NCBI GenBank assembly: GCA_948099385.1
Contig: CANUEZ040000196.1
Coordinates: 2,897,001-2,961,000, forward strand
Direction of reading: 5' to 3'
DNA: 64,000 nucleotides
Source of the DNA: Fasciola hepatica
Taxonomy: Eukaryota; Platyhelminthes; Trematoda; Plagiorchiida; Fasciolidae
Part shown: positions 25,601 through 37,265 of the stretch, piece after piece
Layout of the letters: each line of letters begins with the position of its first letter
Position numbering within the stretch: the first letter of the stretch is position 1
Translations under genes and position numbers: made by a program
The notes under the pieces: generated by a model
Database searches by the model: none
What the model was told of the DNA's origin: nothing
What the model saw: the letters and a program-made list of their open reading frames with translations, nothing else

Positions 25601-27725
25601 GGATGAAACAGCTGTACAGTGCTTCCATGGATTTCAATGCTCAGTTGAGCGTTCAAGCTGCATGATCAATCATATTATACAAATCTAATCTAATCTGATC
25701 TAATCTCGTACTACTAATCAATTGCATGCATAGTAAGGAAGCTGTGTAGGTTGTTCATTTGGGAATGCGTTGGTTGTACTTAGGCCCCTACAGAGAAGTC
25801 ATCCATCATAGGAGTCGATCGGTGTGCGCGAAGCTGGTTCCTACCATTCAAATTTAAAGCGAGTTTGGGAAGGGTACTATATCATGTAGTGTAGATGTTG
25901 AACAAAGCGTTGAGAGCCATCCCGGATAGCCTTGTGTTGTTAAGTTGTTCGATTCACAATGGTTCACCGGTTGTTGGAGTGCCCGTGGGGGCTCGGTCGA
26001 TGTGCACTGCTGATGAGTCGAGTCCCTTAGAGGATGAAACAGCTGTACAGTGCTTCCATGGATTTCAATGCTCAGTTGAGCGTTCAAGCTGCATGATCAA
26101 TCATATTATACAAACCTAATCTAATCTGATCTAATCTCGTACTACTAATCAATTTCATGCATAGTAAGGAAGCTGCGTAGGTTGTTCATTTGGGAATGCG
26201 TTGGTTGTACTTAGGCCCCTACAGAGAAGTCATCCATCATAGGCGTCGATCGGTGTGTGCGAAGCTGGTTCTTACCATTCAAATTTAAAGCGAGTTTGGG
26301 AAGGGTGCTATATCATGTAGTGTAGATGTTGAACAAAGCGTTGATAGCCATCCCGGATAGCCTTGTTTTGTTAAGTTGTTCGATTCACAATGGATCACCG
26401 GTTGTTGGAGTGCCCGTGGGGGCTCGGTCGATGTGCACTGCTGATGAGTCGAGTCCCTTAGAGGATGAAACAGCTGTACAGTGCTTCCATGGATTTCAAT
26501 GCTCAGTTGAGCGTTCAAGCTGCATGATCAATCATATTATACAAACCTAATCTAATCTGATCTAATCTCGTACTACTAATCAATTGCATGCATAGTAAGG
26601 AAGCTGTGTAGGTTGTTCATTTGGGAATGCGTTGGTTGTACTTAGGCCCCTACAGAGAAGTCATCCATCATAGGAGTCGATCGGTGTGCGCGAAGCTGGT
26701 TCTTACAATTCAAATTAAAGCGAGTTTGGGAAGGGTGCTATATCATGTAGTGTAGATGTTGAACAAAGCGTTGATAGCCATCCCGGATAGCCTTGTGTTG
26801 TTAAGTTGTTCGATTCACAATGGTTCACCGGTTGTTGGAGTGCCCGTGGGGGCTCTGTCGAGGAGCACTGCTGATGAGTCGAGTCCCTTAGAGGATGAAA
26901 CAGCTGTACAGTGCTTCCATGGATTTCAATGCTCAGTTGAGCGTTCAAGCTGCATGATCAATCATATTATACAAATCTAATGTAATCTGATCTAATCTCG
27001 TACTACTAATCAATTGCATGCATAGTAAGGAAGCTGTGTAGGTTGTTCATTTGGGAATGCGTTGGTTGTACTTAGGCCCCTACAGAGAAGTCATCCATCA
27101 TAGGAGTCGATCGGTGTGCGCGAAGCTGGTTCTTACCATTCAAATTTGAAGCGAGTTTGGGAAGGGTGCTATATCATGTAGTGTAGATGTTGAACAAAGC
27201 GTTGATAGCCATCCCGGATAGCCTTGTGTTGTTAAGTGGTTCGATTCACAATGGTTCACCGGTTGTTGGAGTGCCCGTGGGGGCTCTGTCGAGGAGCACT
27301 GCTGATGAGTCGAGTCCCTTAGAGGATGAAACAGATGTACAGTGCTTCCATGGATTTCAATGCTCAGTTGAGCGTTCAAGCTGCATGATCAATCATATTA
27401 TACAAATCTAATCTGATCTGATCTAATCTCGTACTACTAATCAATTGCATGCATAGTAAGGAAGCTGTGTAGGTTGTTCATTTGGGAATGCGTTGGTTGT
27501 ACTTGGGCCCCTACAGAGAAGTCATCCATCATAGGAGTCGATCGGTGTGCGCGAAGCTGGTTCTTACCATTCAAATTTGAAGCGAGTTTGGGAAGGGTGC
27601 TATATCATGTAGTGTAGATGTTGAACAATGCGTTGATAGCCATCCCGGATAACCTTATGTTGTTAAGTTGTTCGATTAACAATGGTTCACGGGTTGTTGG
27701 AGTGCCCGTGGGGCTAGGTCGATGT

Positions 27726-27775
27726 GCACTGCTGATGAAACGAGTCCCTTAGAGGATGAAACAGCTGTACAGTGC
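27726..27775 (+). ncRNA. Hammerhead variant, disrupted stem II, shifted by 1 bp
   Basis: Same AAC/GAU stem II variant as the copy at 22557. A one-base deletion in the G run upstream (CGTGGGGCT) shifts it to +108 from the monomer anchor. The ribozyme itself is not altered by that deletion. Confidence 0.62.
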
Positions 27776-30700
27776 TTCCATGGATTTCAATGCTCAGTTG
27801 AGCGTTCAAGCTGCATGATCAATCATATTATACAAATATAATCTAATCTGATCTAATCTCGTACTACTAATCAATTGCATGCATAGTAAGGAAGCTGTGT
27901 AGGTTGTTCATTTGGGAATGCGTTGGTTGTACTTAGGCCCCTACAGAGAAGTCATCCATCATAGGAGTTGATCGGTGTGCGCGAAGCTGGTTCTTACCAT
28001 TCAAATTTAAAGCGAGTTTGTGAATAGTGCTATATCATGTAGTGTAGATGTTGAACAAAGCGTTGAGAGCCATCCCGGATAGCCTTGTGTTGTTAAGTTG
28101 TTCGATTCACAATGGTTCACCGGTTGTTGGAGTGCCCGTGGGGGCTCTGTCGATGTGCACTGCTGATGAGTCGAGTCCCATAGAGGATGAAATAGCTGTA
28201 CAGTGCTTCCATGGATTTCAATGCTCAGTTGAGCGTTCAAGCTGCATGATCAATCATATTATACAAATCTAATCTAATCTGATCTAATCTCGTACTACTA
28301 ATCAATTGCATGCATAGTAAGGAAGCTGTGTAGGTTGTTCATTTGGGAATGCGTTGGTTGTACTTAGGCCCCTACAGAGAAGTCATCCATCATAGGAGTC
28401 GATCGGTGTGCGCGAAGCTGGTTCTTACCATTCAAATTTGAAGCGAGTTTGGGAAGGGTGCTATATCATGTAGTGTAGATGTTGAACAAAGCGTTGATAG
28501 CCATCCCGGATAGCCTTGTGTTGTTAAGTCGTTCGATTCACAATGGTTCACCGGTTGTTGGAGTGCCCGTGGGGGCTCTGTCGAGGAGCACTGCTGATGA
28601 GTCGAGTCCCTTAGAGGATGAAACAGCTGTACAGTGCTTCCATGGATTTCAATGCTCAGTTGAGCGTTCAAGCTGCATGATCAATCATATTATACAAATC
28701 TAATCTGATCTGATCTAATCTCGTACTACTAATCAATTGCATGCATAGTAAGGAAGCTGTGTAGGTTGTTCATTTGGGAATGCGTTGGTTGTACTTGGGC
28801 CCCTACAGAGAAGTCATCCATCATAGGAGTCGATCGGTGTGCGCGAAGCTGGTTCTTACCATTCAAATTTGAAGCGAGTTTGGGAAGGGTGCTATATCAT
28901 GTAGTGTAGATGTTGAACAATGCGTTGATAGCCATCCCGGATAACCTTATGTTGTTAAGTTGTTCGATTAACAATGGTTCACGGGTTGTTGGAGTGCCCG
29001 TGGGGGCTAGGTCGATGTGCACTGCTGATGAAACGAGTCCCTTAGAGGATGAAACAGCTGTACAGTGCTTCCATGGATTTCAATGCTCAGTTGAGCGTTC
29101 AAGCTGCATGATCAATCATATTATACAAATATAATCTAATCTGATCTAATCTCGTACTACTAATCAATTGCATGCATAGTAAGGAAGCTGTGTAGGTTGT
29201 TCATTTGGGAATGCGTTGGTTGTACTTAGGCCCCTACAGAGAAGTCATCCATCATAGGAGTTGATCGGTGTGCGCGAAGCTGGTTCTTACCATTCAAATT
29301 TAAAGCGAGTTTGTGAATAGTGCTATATCATGTAGTGTAGATGTTGAACAAAGCGTTGAGAGCCATCCCGGATAGCCTTGTGTTGTTAAGTTGTTCGATT
29401 CACAATGGTTCACCGGTTGTTGGAGTGCCCGTGGGGGCTCTGTCGATGTGCACTGCTGATGAGTCGAGTTCCTTGGAGGATGAAACAGCTGTACAGTGCT
29501 TCCATGGATTTCAATGCTCAGTTGAGCGTTCAAGCTGCATGATCAATCATATTATACAAATCTAATCTAATCTGATCTAATCTCGTACTACTAATCAATT
29601 GCATGCATAGTAAGGAAGCTGTGTAGACTGTTCATTTGGGAATGCGTTGGTTGTACTTAGGCCCCTACAGAGAAGTCATCCATCATAGGAGTCGATCGGT
29701 GTGCGCGAAGCTGGTTCCTACCATTCAAATTTGAAGCGAGTTTGGGAAGGGTACTATATCATGTAGTGTAGATGTTGAACAAAGCGTTGAGAGCCATCCC
29801 GGATAGCCTTGTGTTGTTAAGTTGTTCGATTCACAATGGTTCACCGGTTGTTGGAGTGCCCGTGGGGGCTCGGTCGATGTGCACTGCTGATGAGTCGAGT
29901 CCCTTAGAGGATGAAACAGATGTACAGTGCTTCCATGGATTTCAATGCTCAGTTGAGCGTTCAAGCTGCATGATCAATCATATTATACAAACCTAATCTA
30001 ATCTGATCTAATCTCGTACTACTAATCAATTTCATGCATAGTAAGGAAGCTGTGTAGGTTGTTCATTTGGGAATGCGTTGGTTGTACTTAGGCCCCTACA
30101 GAGAAGTCATCCATCATAGGCGTCGATCGGTGTGTGCGAAGCTGGTTCTTACCATTCAAATTTAAAGCGAGTTTGGGAAGGGTGCTATATCATGTAGTGT
30201 AGATGTTGAACAAAGCGTTGATAGCCATCCCGGATAGCCTTGTGTTGTTAAGTTGTTCGATTCACAATGGATCACCGGTTGTTGGAGTGCCCGTGGGGGC
30301 TCGGTCGATGTGCACTGCTGATGAGTCGAGTCCCTTAGAGGATGAAACAGCTGTACAGTGCTTCCATGGATTTCAATGCTCAGTTGAGCGTTCAAGCTGC
30401 ATGATCAATCAGATTATACAAATCTAATGTAATCTGATCTAATCTCGTACTACTAATCAATTGCATGCATAGTAAGGAAGCTGTGTAGGTTGTTCATTTG
30501 GGAATGCGTTGGTTGTACTTAGGCCCCTACAGAGAAGTCATCCATCATAGGAGTCGATCGGTGTGCGCGAAGCTGGTTCTTACAATTCAAATTAAAGCGA
30601 GTTTGGGAAGGGTGCTATATCATGTAGTGTAGATGTTGAACAAAGCGTTGATAGCCATCCCGGATAGCCTTGTGTTGTTAAGTTGTTCGATTCACAATGG

Positions 30701-31281
30701 TTCACCGGTTGTTGGAGTGCCCGTGGGGGCTCGGTCGATGTGCACTGCTGATGAGTCGAGTCCCTTAGAGGATGAAACAGATGTACAGTGCTTCCATGGA
30801 TTTCAATGCTCAGTTGAGCGTTCAAGCTGCATGATCAATCATATTATACAAATCTAATCTGATCTGATCTAATCTCGTACTACTAATCAATTGCATGCAT
30901 AGTAAGGAAGCTGTGTAGGTTGTTCATTTGGGAATGCGTTGGTTGTACTTAGGCCCCTACAGAGAAGTCATCCATCATAGGAGTCGATCAGTGTGCGCGA
31001 AGCTGGTTCTTACCATTCAAATTTAAAGCGAGTTTGGGAAGGGTGCTATATCATGTAGTGTAGATGTTGAACAAAGCGTTGATAGCCATCCCGGATAGCC
31101 TTGTGTTGTTAAGTTGTTCGATTCACAATGGTTCACGGGTTGTTGGAGTGCCCGTGGGGGCTCGGTCGATGTGCACTGCTGATGAGTCGAGTCCCTTAGA
31201 GGATGAAACAGCTGTACAGTGCTTCCATGGATTTCAATGCTCAGTTGAGCGTTCAAGCTGCATGATCAATCATATTATACA

Positions 31282-31311
31282 AATCTAATCTAATCTAATC
31301 TAATCTAATCT
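31282..31311 (+). repeat. AATCT pentanucleotide tract, six perfect units
   Basis: Every A monomer has a short AATCT-like tract after TATACAAAT, usually AATCTAATCTGATCTAATCT. Here it is a pure run of six units. Gain or loss of one unit explains most of the 426, 431 and 436 bp lengths. Array B lacks this tract. Confidence 0.9.
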
Positions 31312-31607
31312 CGTACTACTAATCAATTGCATGCATGGTAAGGAAGCTGTGTAGGTTGTTCATTTGGGAATGCGTTGTTTGTACTTAGGCCCCTACAGAG
31401 AAGTCATCCATCATAGGAGTCGATCGGTGTGCGCGAAGCTGGTTCTTACCATTCAAATTAAAGCGAGTTTGGGAAGGGTGCTATATCATGTAGTGTAGAT
31501 GTTGAACAAAGCGTTGAGAGCCATCCCGGATAGCCTTGTGTTGTTCAGTTGTTCGATTCACAATGGTTCACCGGTTGTTGGAGTGCCCGTGGGGGCTCGG
31601 TCGATGT

Positions 31608-31657
31608 GCAATGCTGATGAGTCGCGTCCCTTAGAGGATGAAACAGCTGTACAGTGC
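31608..31657 (+). ncRNA. Hammerhead variant with C to A in stem I
   Basis: The stem I 5' strand is GCAAUG, putting A opposite G at pair 2.3-1.3, and loop II begins GCG instead of GAG. GCAAUG is also the stem I form found in the dead array B copies. The CUGAUGA and GAAA boxes remain. Confidence 0.7.
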
Positions 31658-31785
31658 TTCCATGGATTTCAATGCTCAGTTGAGCGTTCAAGCTGCATGA
31701 TCAATCATATTATACAAATCTAATCCAATCTGATCTAATCTCGTACTACTAAACAATTGCAAGCATAGTAAGGAAGCTGTGTAGG

Positions 31786-31790
31786 TTTTT
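31786..31790 (+). terminator. T5 run, possible Pol III terminator in a variant monomer
   Basis: The common monomer has no run of four T on the + strand, but this copy has GGTTTTTC where others have GGTTGTTC. The same T5 occurs at 33079, 35239, 35670, 37394, 38687, 41278 and 43433, and a different T5 at 42655 and 46107. If the unit is transcribed by Pol III, these copies could stop it. Function is unproven. Confidence 0.25.
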
Positions 31791-34700
31791 CATTTGGGAA
31801 TGCGTTGGTTGTACTTAGGCCCCTACAGAGAAGTCATCCATCATAGGAGTGGATCGGTGTGCGCGAAGCTGGTTCTTATCATTCACATATAAATCGATTT
31901 TGGGAAGGTTGCTATATCATGTAGTGTAGATGTTGAACAAAGCGTTGATAACCATCCCGGATAGCCTTGTGTTGTTAAGTTGTTCGATTCACAATGGTTC
32001 ACCGGTTGTTGGAGTGCCCGTGGGGGCTCGGTCGATGTGCACTGCTGATGAGTCGAGTCCCTTAGAGGATGAAACAGCTGTACAGTGCTTCCATGGATTT
32101 CAATGCTCAGTTGAGCGTTCAAGCTGCATGATCAATCATATTATACAAATCTAATCTAATCTGATCTAATCTCGTACTACTAATCAATTGCATGCATAGT
32201 AAGGAAGCTGTGTAGGTTGTTCATTTGGGAATGCGTTGGTTGTACTTAGGCCCCTACAGAGAAGTCATCCATCATAGGAGTCGATCGGTGTGCGCGAAGC
32301 TGGTTCTTATCATTCATATATAAAGCGATTTTGGGAAGGTTGCTATATCATGTAGTGTAGATGTTGAACAAAGCGTTGATAGCCATCCCGGATAGCCTTG
32401 TGTTGTTACGTTGTTCGATTCACAATGGTTCACCGGTTGTTGGAGTGCCCGTGTGGGCTCGGTCGATGTGCACTGCTGATGAGTCGAGTCCCTTAGAGGA
32501 TGAAACAGCTGTACAGTGCTTCCATGGATTTCAATGCTCAGTTGAGCGTTCAAGCTGCATGATCAATCATATTATACAAATATAATCTAATCTAATCTAA
32601 TCTCGTACTACTAATCAATTGCATGCATAGTAAGGAAGCTGTGTAGGTTGTTCATTTGGGAATGCGTTGGTTGTACTTAGGCCCCTACAGAGAAGTCATC
32701 CATCATAGGAGTCGATCGGTGTGCGCGAAGCTGGTTCTTATCATTCAAATTTAAAGCGAGTTTGGGAAGGGTGCTATATCATGTAGTGTAGATGTTGAAC
32801 AATGCGTTGATAGCCATCCCGGATAGCCTTGTGTTGTTAAGTTGTTCGATTCACAATGGTTCACCGGTTGTTGGAGTGCCCGTGTGGGCTCGGTCGATGT
32901 GCACTGCTGATGAGTCGAGTCCCTTAGAGGATGAAACAGCTGTACAGTGCTTCCATGGATTTCAATGCTCAGTTGAGCGTTCAAGCTGCATGATCAATCA
33001 TATTATACAAATATAATCTAATCTAATCTAATCTCCTACTACTAAACAATTGCAAGCATAGTAAGGAAGCTGTGTAGGTTTTTCATTTGGGAATGCGTTG
33101 TTTGTACTTAGGCCCCTACAGAGAAGTCATCCATCATAGGAGTCGATCGGTGTGCGCGAAGCTGGTTCTTACCATTCAAATTTGAAGCGAGTTTGGGAAG
33201 GGTGCTATATGATGTAGTGAAGATGTTGAACAAAGCGTTGAGAGCCATCCCGGATAGCCTTGTGTTGTTAAGTTGTTCGATTCACAATGGTTCACCGGTT
33301 GTTGGAGTGCCCGTGGGGGCTCGGTCGATGTGCACTGCTGATGAGTCGAGTCCCTTAGAGGATGAAACAGCTGTACAGTGCTTCCATGGATTTCAATGCT
33401 CAGTTGAGCGTTCAAGCTGCATGATCAATCATATTATACAAATCTAATTTAATCTGATCTAATCTCGTACTACTAATCAATTGCATGCATAGTAAGGAAG
33501 CTGTGTAGGTTGTTCATTTGGGAATGCGTTGGTTGTACTTAGGCCCCTACAGAGAAGTCATCCATCATAGGAGTCGATCGGTGTGCGCGAAGCTGGTTCT
33601 TACCATTCAAATTTAAAGCGAGTTTGGGAAGGGTGCTATATCATGTAGTGTAGATGTTGAACAAAGCGTTGATAGCCATCCCGGATAGCCTTGTGTTGTT
33701 AAATTGTTCGATTCACAATGGTTCACGGGTTGTTGGAGTGCCCGTTGGGGCTCGGTCGATGTGCACTGCTGATGAGTCGAGTCCCTTAGAGGATGAAACA
33801 GCTGTACAGTGCTTCCATGGATTTCAATGCTCAGTTGAGCGTTCAAGCTGCATGATCAATCAGATTATACAAATCTAATGTAATCTGATCTAATCTCGTA
33901 CTACTAATCAATTGCATGCATAGTAAGGAAGCTGTGTAGGTTGTTCATTTGGGAATGCGTTGTTTGTACTTAGGCCCCTACAGAGAAGTCATCCATCATA
34001 GGAGTCGATCGGTGTGCGCGAAGCTGGTTCTTATCATTCAAATTTAAAGCGAGTTTGGGAAGGGTGCTATATCATGTAGTGTAGATGTTGAACAAAGCGT
34101 TGAGAGCCCTCACGGATAGCCTTGTGTTGTTAAGTTGTTCGATTCACAATGGATCACCGGTTGTTGGAGTGCCCGTGAGGGCTCAGTTGATGTGCACTGC
34201 TGATGAGTCGAGTCCTTTAGAGGATGAAACAGCTGTACAGTGCTTCCATGGATTTCAATGCTCAGTTGAGCGTTCAAGCTGCATGATCAATCATATTATA
34301 CAAATCTAATGTAATCTGATCTAATCTCGTACTACTAATCAATTGCATGCATAGTAAGGAAGCTGTGTAGGTTGTTCATTGGGGAATGCGTTGGTTGTAC
34401 TTGGGCCCCTACAGAGAAGTCATCCATCATAGGAGTCGATCGGTGTGCGCGAAGCTTGTTCCCACCATTCAAATTTGAAGCGAGTTTGGGAAGGGTGCTA
34501 TATCATGTAGTGTATATGTTGAACAAAGCGTTGAGAGCCATACCGGATAGCCTTGTGTTGTTAAGTTATTCGATTCACAATGGTTCACCGGTTGTTGGAG
34601 TGCCCGTGGGGGCTCGGTCGATGTGCACTGCTGATGAGTCGAGTCCCTTAGAGGATGAAACAGCTGTACAGTGCTTCCATGGATTTCAATGCTCAGTTGA

Positions 34701-35491
34701 GCGTTCAAGCTGCATGATCAATCATATTATACAAATCTAATCTAATCTGATCTAATCTCGTACTACTAATCAATTGCATGCATAGTAAGGAAGCTGTGTA
34801 GGTTGTTCATTTGTGAATGCGTTGGTTGTACTTAGGCCCCTACAGAGAAGTCATCCATCATAGGAGTCGATCGGTGTGCGCGAAGCTGGTTCTTACCATT
34901 CAAATTTAAAGCGAGTTTGGGAAGGGTGCTATATCATGTAGTGTAGATGTTGAACAAAGCGTTGATAGACAGCCCGGATAAGCTTGTGTTGTTAAGTCGT
35001 TCGATTCACAATGGTTCACCGGTTGTTGGAGTGCCCGTGGGGGCTCGGTCGATGTGCACTGCTGATGAGTCGAGTCCCTTAGAGGATGAAACAGCTGTAC
35101 AGTGCTTCCATGGATTTCAATGCTCAGTTGAGCGTTCAAGCTGCATGATCAATCATATTATACAAATCTAATCTAATCTAATCTGATCTAATCTCGTACT
35201 ACTAATCAATTGCATGCATAGTAAGGAAGCTGTGTAGGTTTTTCATTTGGGAATGCGTTGGTTGTACTTAGGCCCCTACAGAGAAGTCATCCATCATAGG
35301 AGTGGATCGGTGTGCGCGAAGCTGGTTGTTACCATTCAAATTTGAAGCGAGTTTGGGAAGGGTACTATATCATGTAGTGTAGATGTTGAACAAAGCGTTG
35401 AGAGCCATCCCGGATAGCCTTGTGTTGTTAAGTTGTTCGATTCACAATGGTTCACCGGTTGTTGGAGTGCCCGTGGGGGCTCGGTCGATGT

Positions 35492-35541
35492 GCACTGCTG
35501 ATGAATCGAGTCCCTTAGAGGATGAAACAGCTGTACAGTGC
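35492..35541 (+). ncRNA. Hammerhead variant with A-U closing pair in stem II
   Basis: CUGAUGA is followed by AUC instead of GUC. With GAU on the other side, stem II becomes fully Watson-Crick (A-U, U-A, C-G), replacing the G-U wobble of most copies. Taken with the G-C forms at 42393, 42824 and 43685, the position shows three different pairs that keep the helix. Confidence 0.82.
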
Positions 35542-37215
35542 TTCCATGGATTTCAATGCTCAGTTGAGCGTTCAAGCTGCATGATCAATCATATTATACA
35601 AATCTAATCTAAACTGATCTAATCTCGTACTACTTATCAATTGCATGCATAGTAAGGAAGCTGTGTAGGTTTTTCATTTGGGAATGCGTTGGTTGTACTT
35701 AGGCCCCTACAGAGAAGTCATCCATCATAGGAGTGGATCGGTGTGCGCGAAGCTGGTTCTTACCATTCAAATTTAAAGCGAGTTTGGGAAGGGAACTATC
35801 CCATGTAGTGTAGATGTTGAACAAAGCGTTGATAGACAGCCCGGATAAGCTTGTGTTGTTAATTCGTTCGATTCACAATGGTTCACCGGTTGTTGGAGTG
35901 CCCGTGTGGGCTCGGTCGATGTGCACTGCTGATGAGTCGAGTCCCTTAGAGGATGAAACAGCTGTACAGTGCTTCCGTGGATTTCAATGCTCAGTTGAGC
36001 GTTCAAGCTGCATGATCAATCATATTATACAAATCTATTCGAATCTAATCTAATCTCGTACTACTAATCAATTGCATGCATAGTAAGGAAACTGTGTAGG
36101 TTGTTCATTTGGGAATGCGTTGGTTGTACTTAGGCCCCTACAGAGAAGTCATCCATCATAGGAGTCGATCGGTGTGCGCGAAGCTGGTTCTTACCATTCA
36201 AATTTAAAGCGAGTTTGGGAAGGGTACTATATCATGTAGTGTAGATGTTGAACAAAGCGTTGAGAGCCATACCGGATAGCCTTGTGTTGTTAAGTTATTC
36301 GATTCACAATGGTTCACCGGTTGTTGGAGTGCCCGTGGGGGCTCGGTCGATGTGCACTGCTGATGAGTCGAGTCCCTTAGAGGATGAAACAGCTGTACAG
36401 TGCTTCCATGGATTTCAATGCTCAGTTGAGCGTTCAAGCTGCATGATCAATCATGTTATACAAATCTAATCTAATCTGATCTAATCTCGTACTACTAATC
36501 AATTGCATGCATAGTAAGAAAGCTGTGTAGGTTGTTCATTTGTGAATGCGTTGGTTGTACTTAGGCCCCTACAGAGAAGTCATCCATCACAGGAGTGGAT
36601 CGGTGTGCGCGAAGCTGGTTCTCACCATTCAAATTTAAAGCGAGTTTGGGAAGGGTACTATATCATGTAGTGTAGATGTTGAACAAAGCGTTGAGAGCCA
36701 TCCCGGATAGCCTTGTGTTGTTAAGTTATTCGATTCACAATGGTTCACCGGTTGTTGGAGTGCCCGTGGGGGCTCGGTCGATGTGCACTGCTGATGAGTC
36801 GAGTCCCTTAGAGGATGAAACAGCTGTACAGTGCTTCCATGGATTTCAATGCTCAGTTGAGCGTTCAAGCTGCATGATCAATCATATTATACAAATCTAA
36901 TCTAATCTAATCTAATCTCGTACTACTAATCAATGGCATGCATAGTAAGGAAGCTGTGTAGGTTGTTCATTTGGGAATGCGTTGGTTGTACTTAGGCCCC
37001 TACAGAGAAGTCATCCATCATAGGAGTCGATCGGTGTGCGCGAAGCTGGTTCCTACCATTCAAATTTAAAGCGAGTTTGGGAAGGGAACTATCCCATGTA
37101 GTGTAGATGTTGAACAATGCGTTGATAGACAGCCCGCATAAGCTTGTGTTTTTAATTCGTTCGATTCACAATGGTTCACCGGTTGTTGGAGTGCCCGTGT
37201 GGGCTCGGTCGATGT

Positions 37216-37265
37216 GCACTGCTGATGAGTCGAGTCCCTTAGAGGGTGAAACAGCTGTAGAGTGC
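37216..37265 (+). ncRNA. Decayed hammerhead variant
   Basis: Two changes weaken it. Stem II 3' strand is GGU, giving two wobbles, and nucleotide 1.1 just after the cut is G instead of C, so it faces G2.1. Its host monomer (anchor 37107) is one of the more divergent of array A. Probably inactive. Confidence 0.65.

Larger units (their letters stand above)
22448..31063 (+). repeat. Higher-order repeat, 6 monomers (~2.59 kb)
   Basis: An ordered set of variants repeats. TTCGATTAACAATGG with GATGAAACGAG is in copies 22448, 25033, 27618 and 28910. GTTTGTGAA before the next monomer together with CCCATAGAGG is in 22879, 25464 and 28048; the copy at 29341 keeps the first mark only. TACAAACC tails follow in 23310, 25895 and 29772. 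CAATGGATCACC is in 23741, 26326 and 30203. The CAATTCAAATTAAAG one-base-shorter spacer precedes 24171, 26756 and 30633. The third unit is shortened to three monomers (27618-28909). Confidence 0.82.

Noticed and set aside
34372..34740. 122-codon + strand open frame, the longest in the window
   Set aside because: An extension of the usual satellite frame into the upstream monomer, made possible by a few base changes in one copy. No separate evidence of coding.
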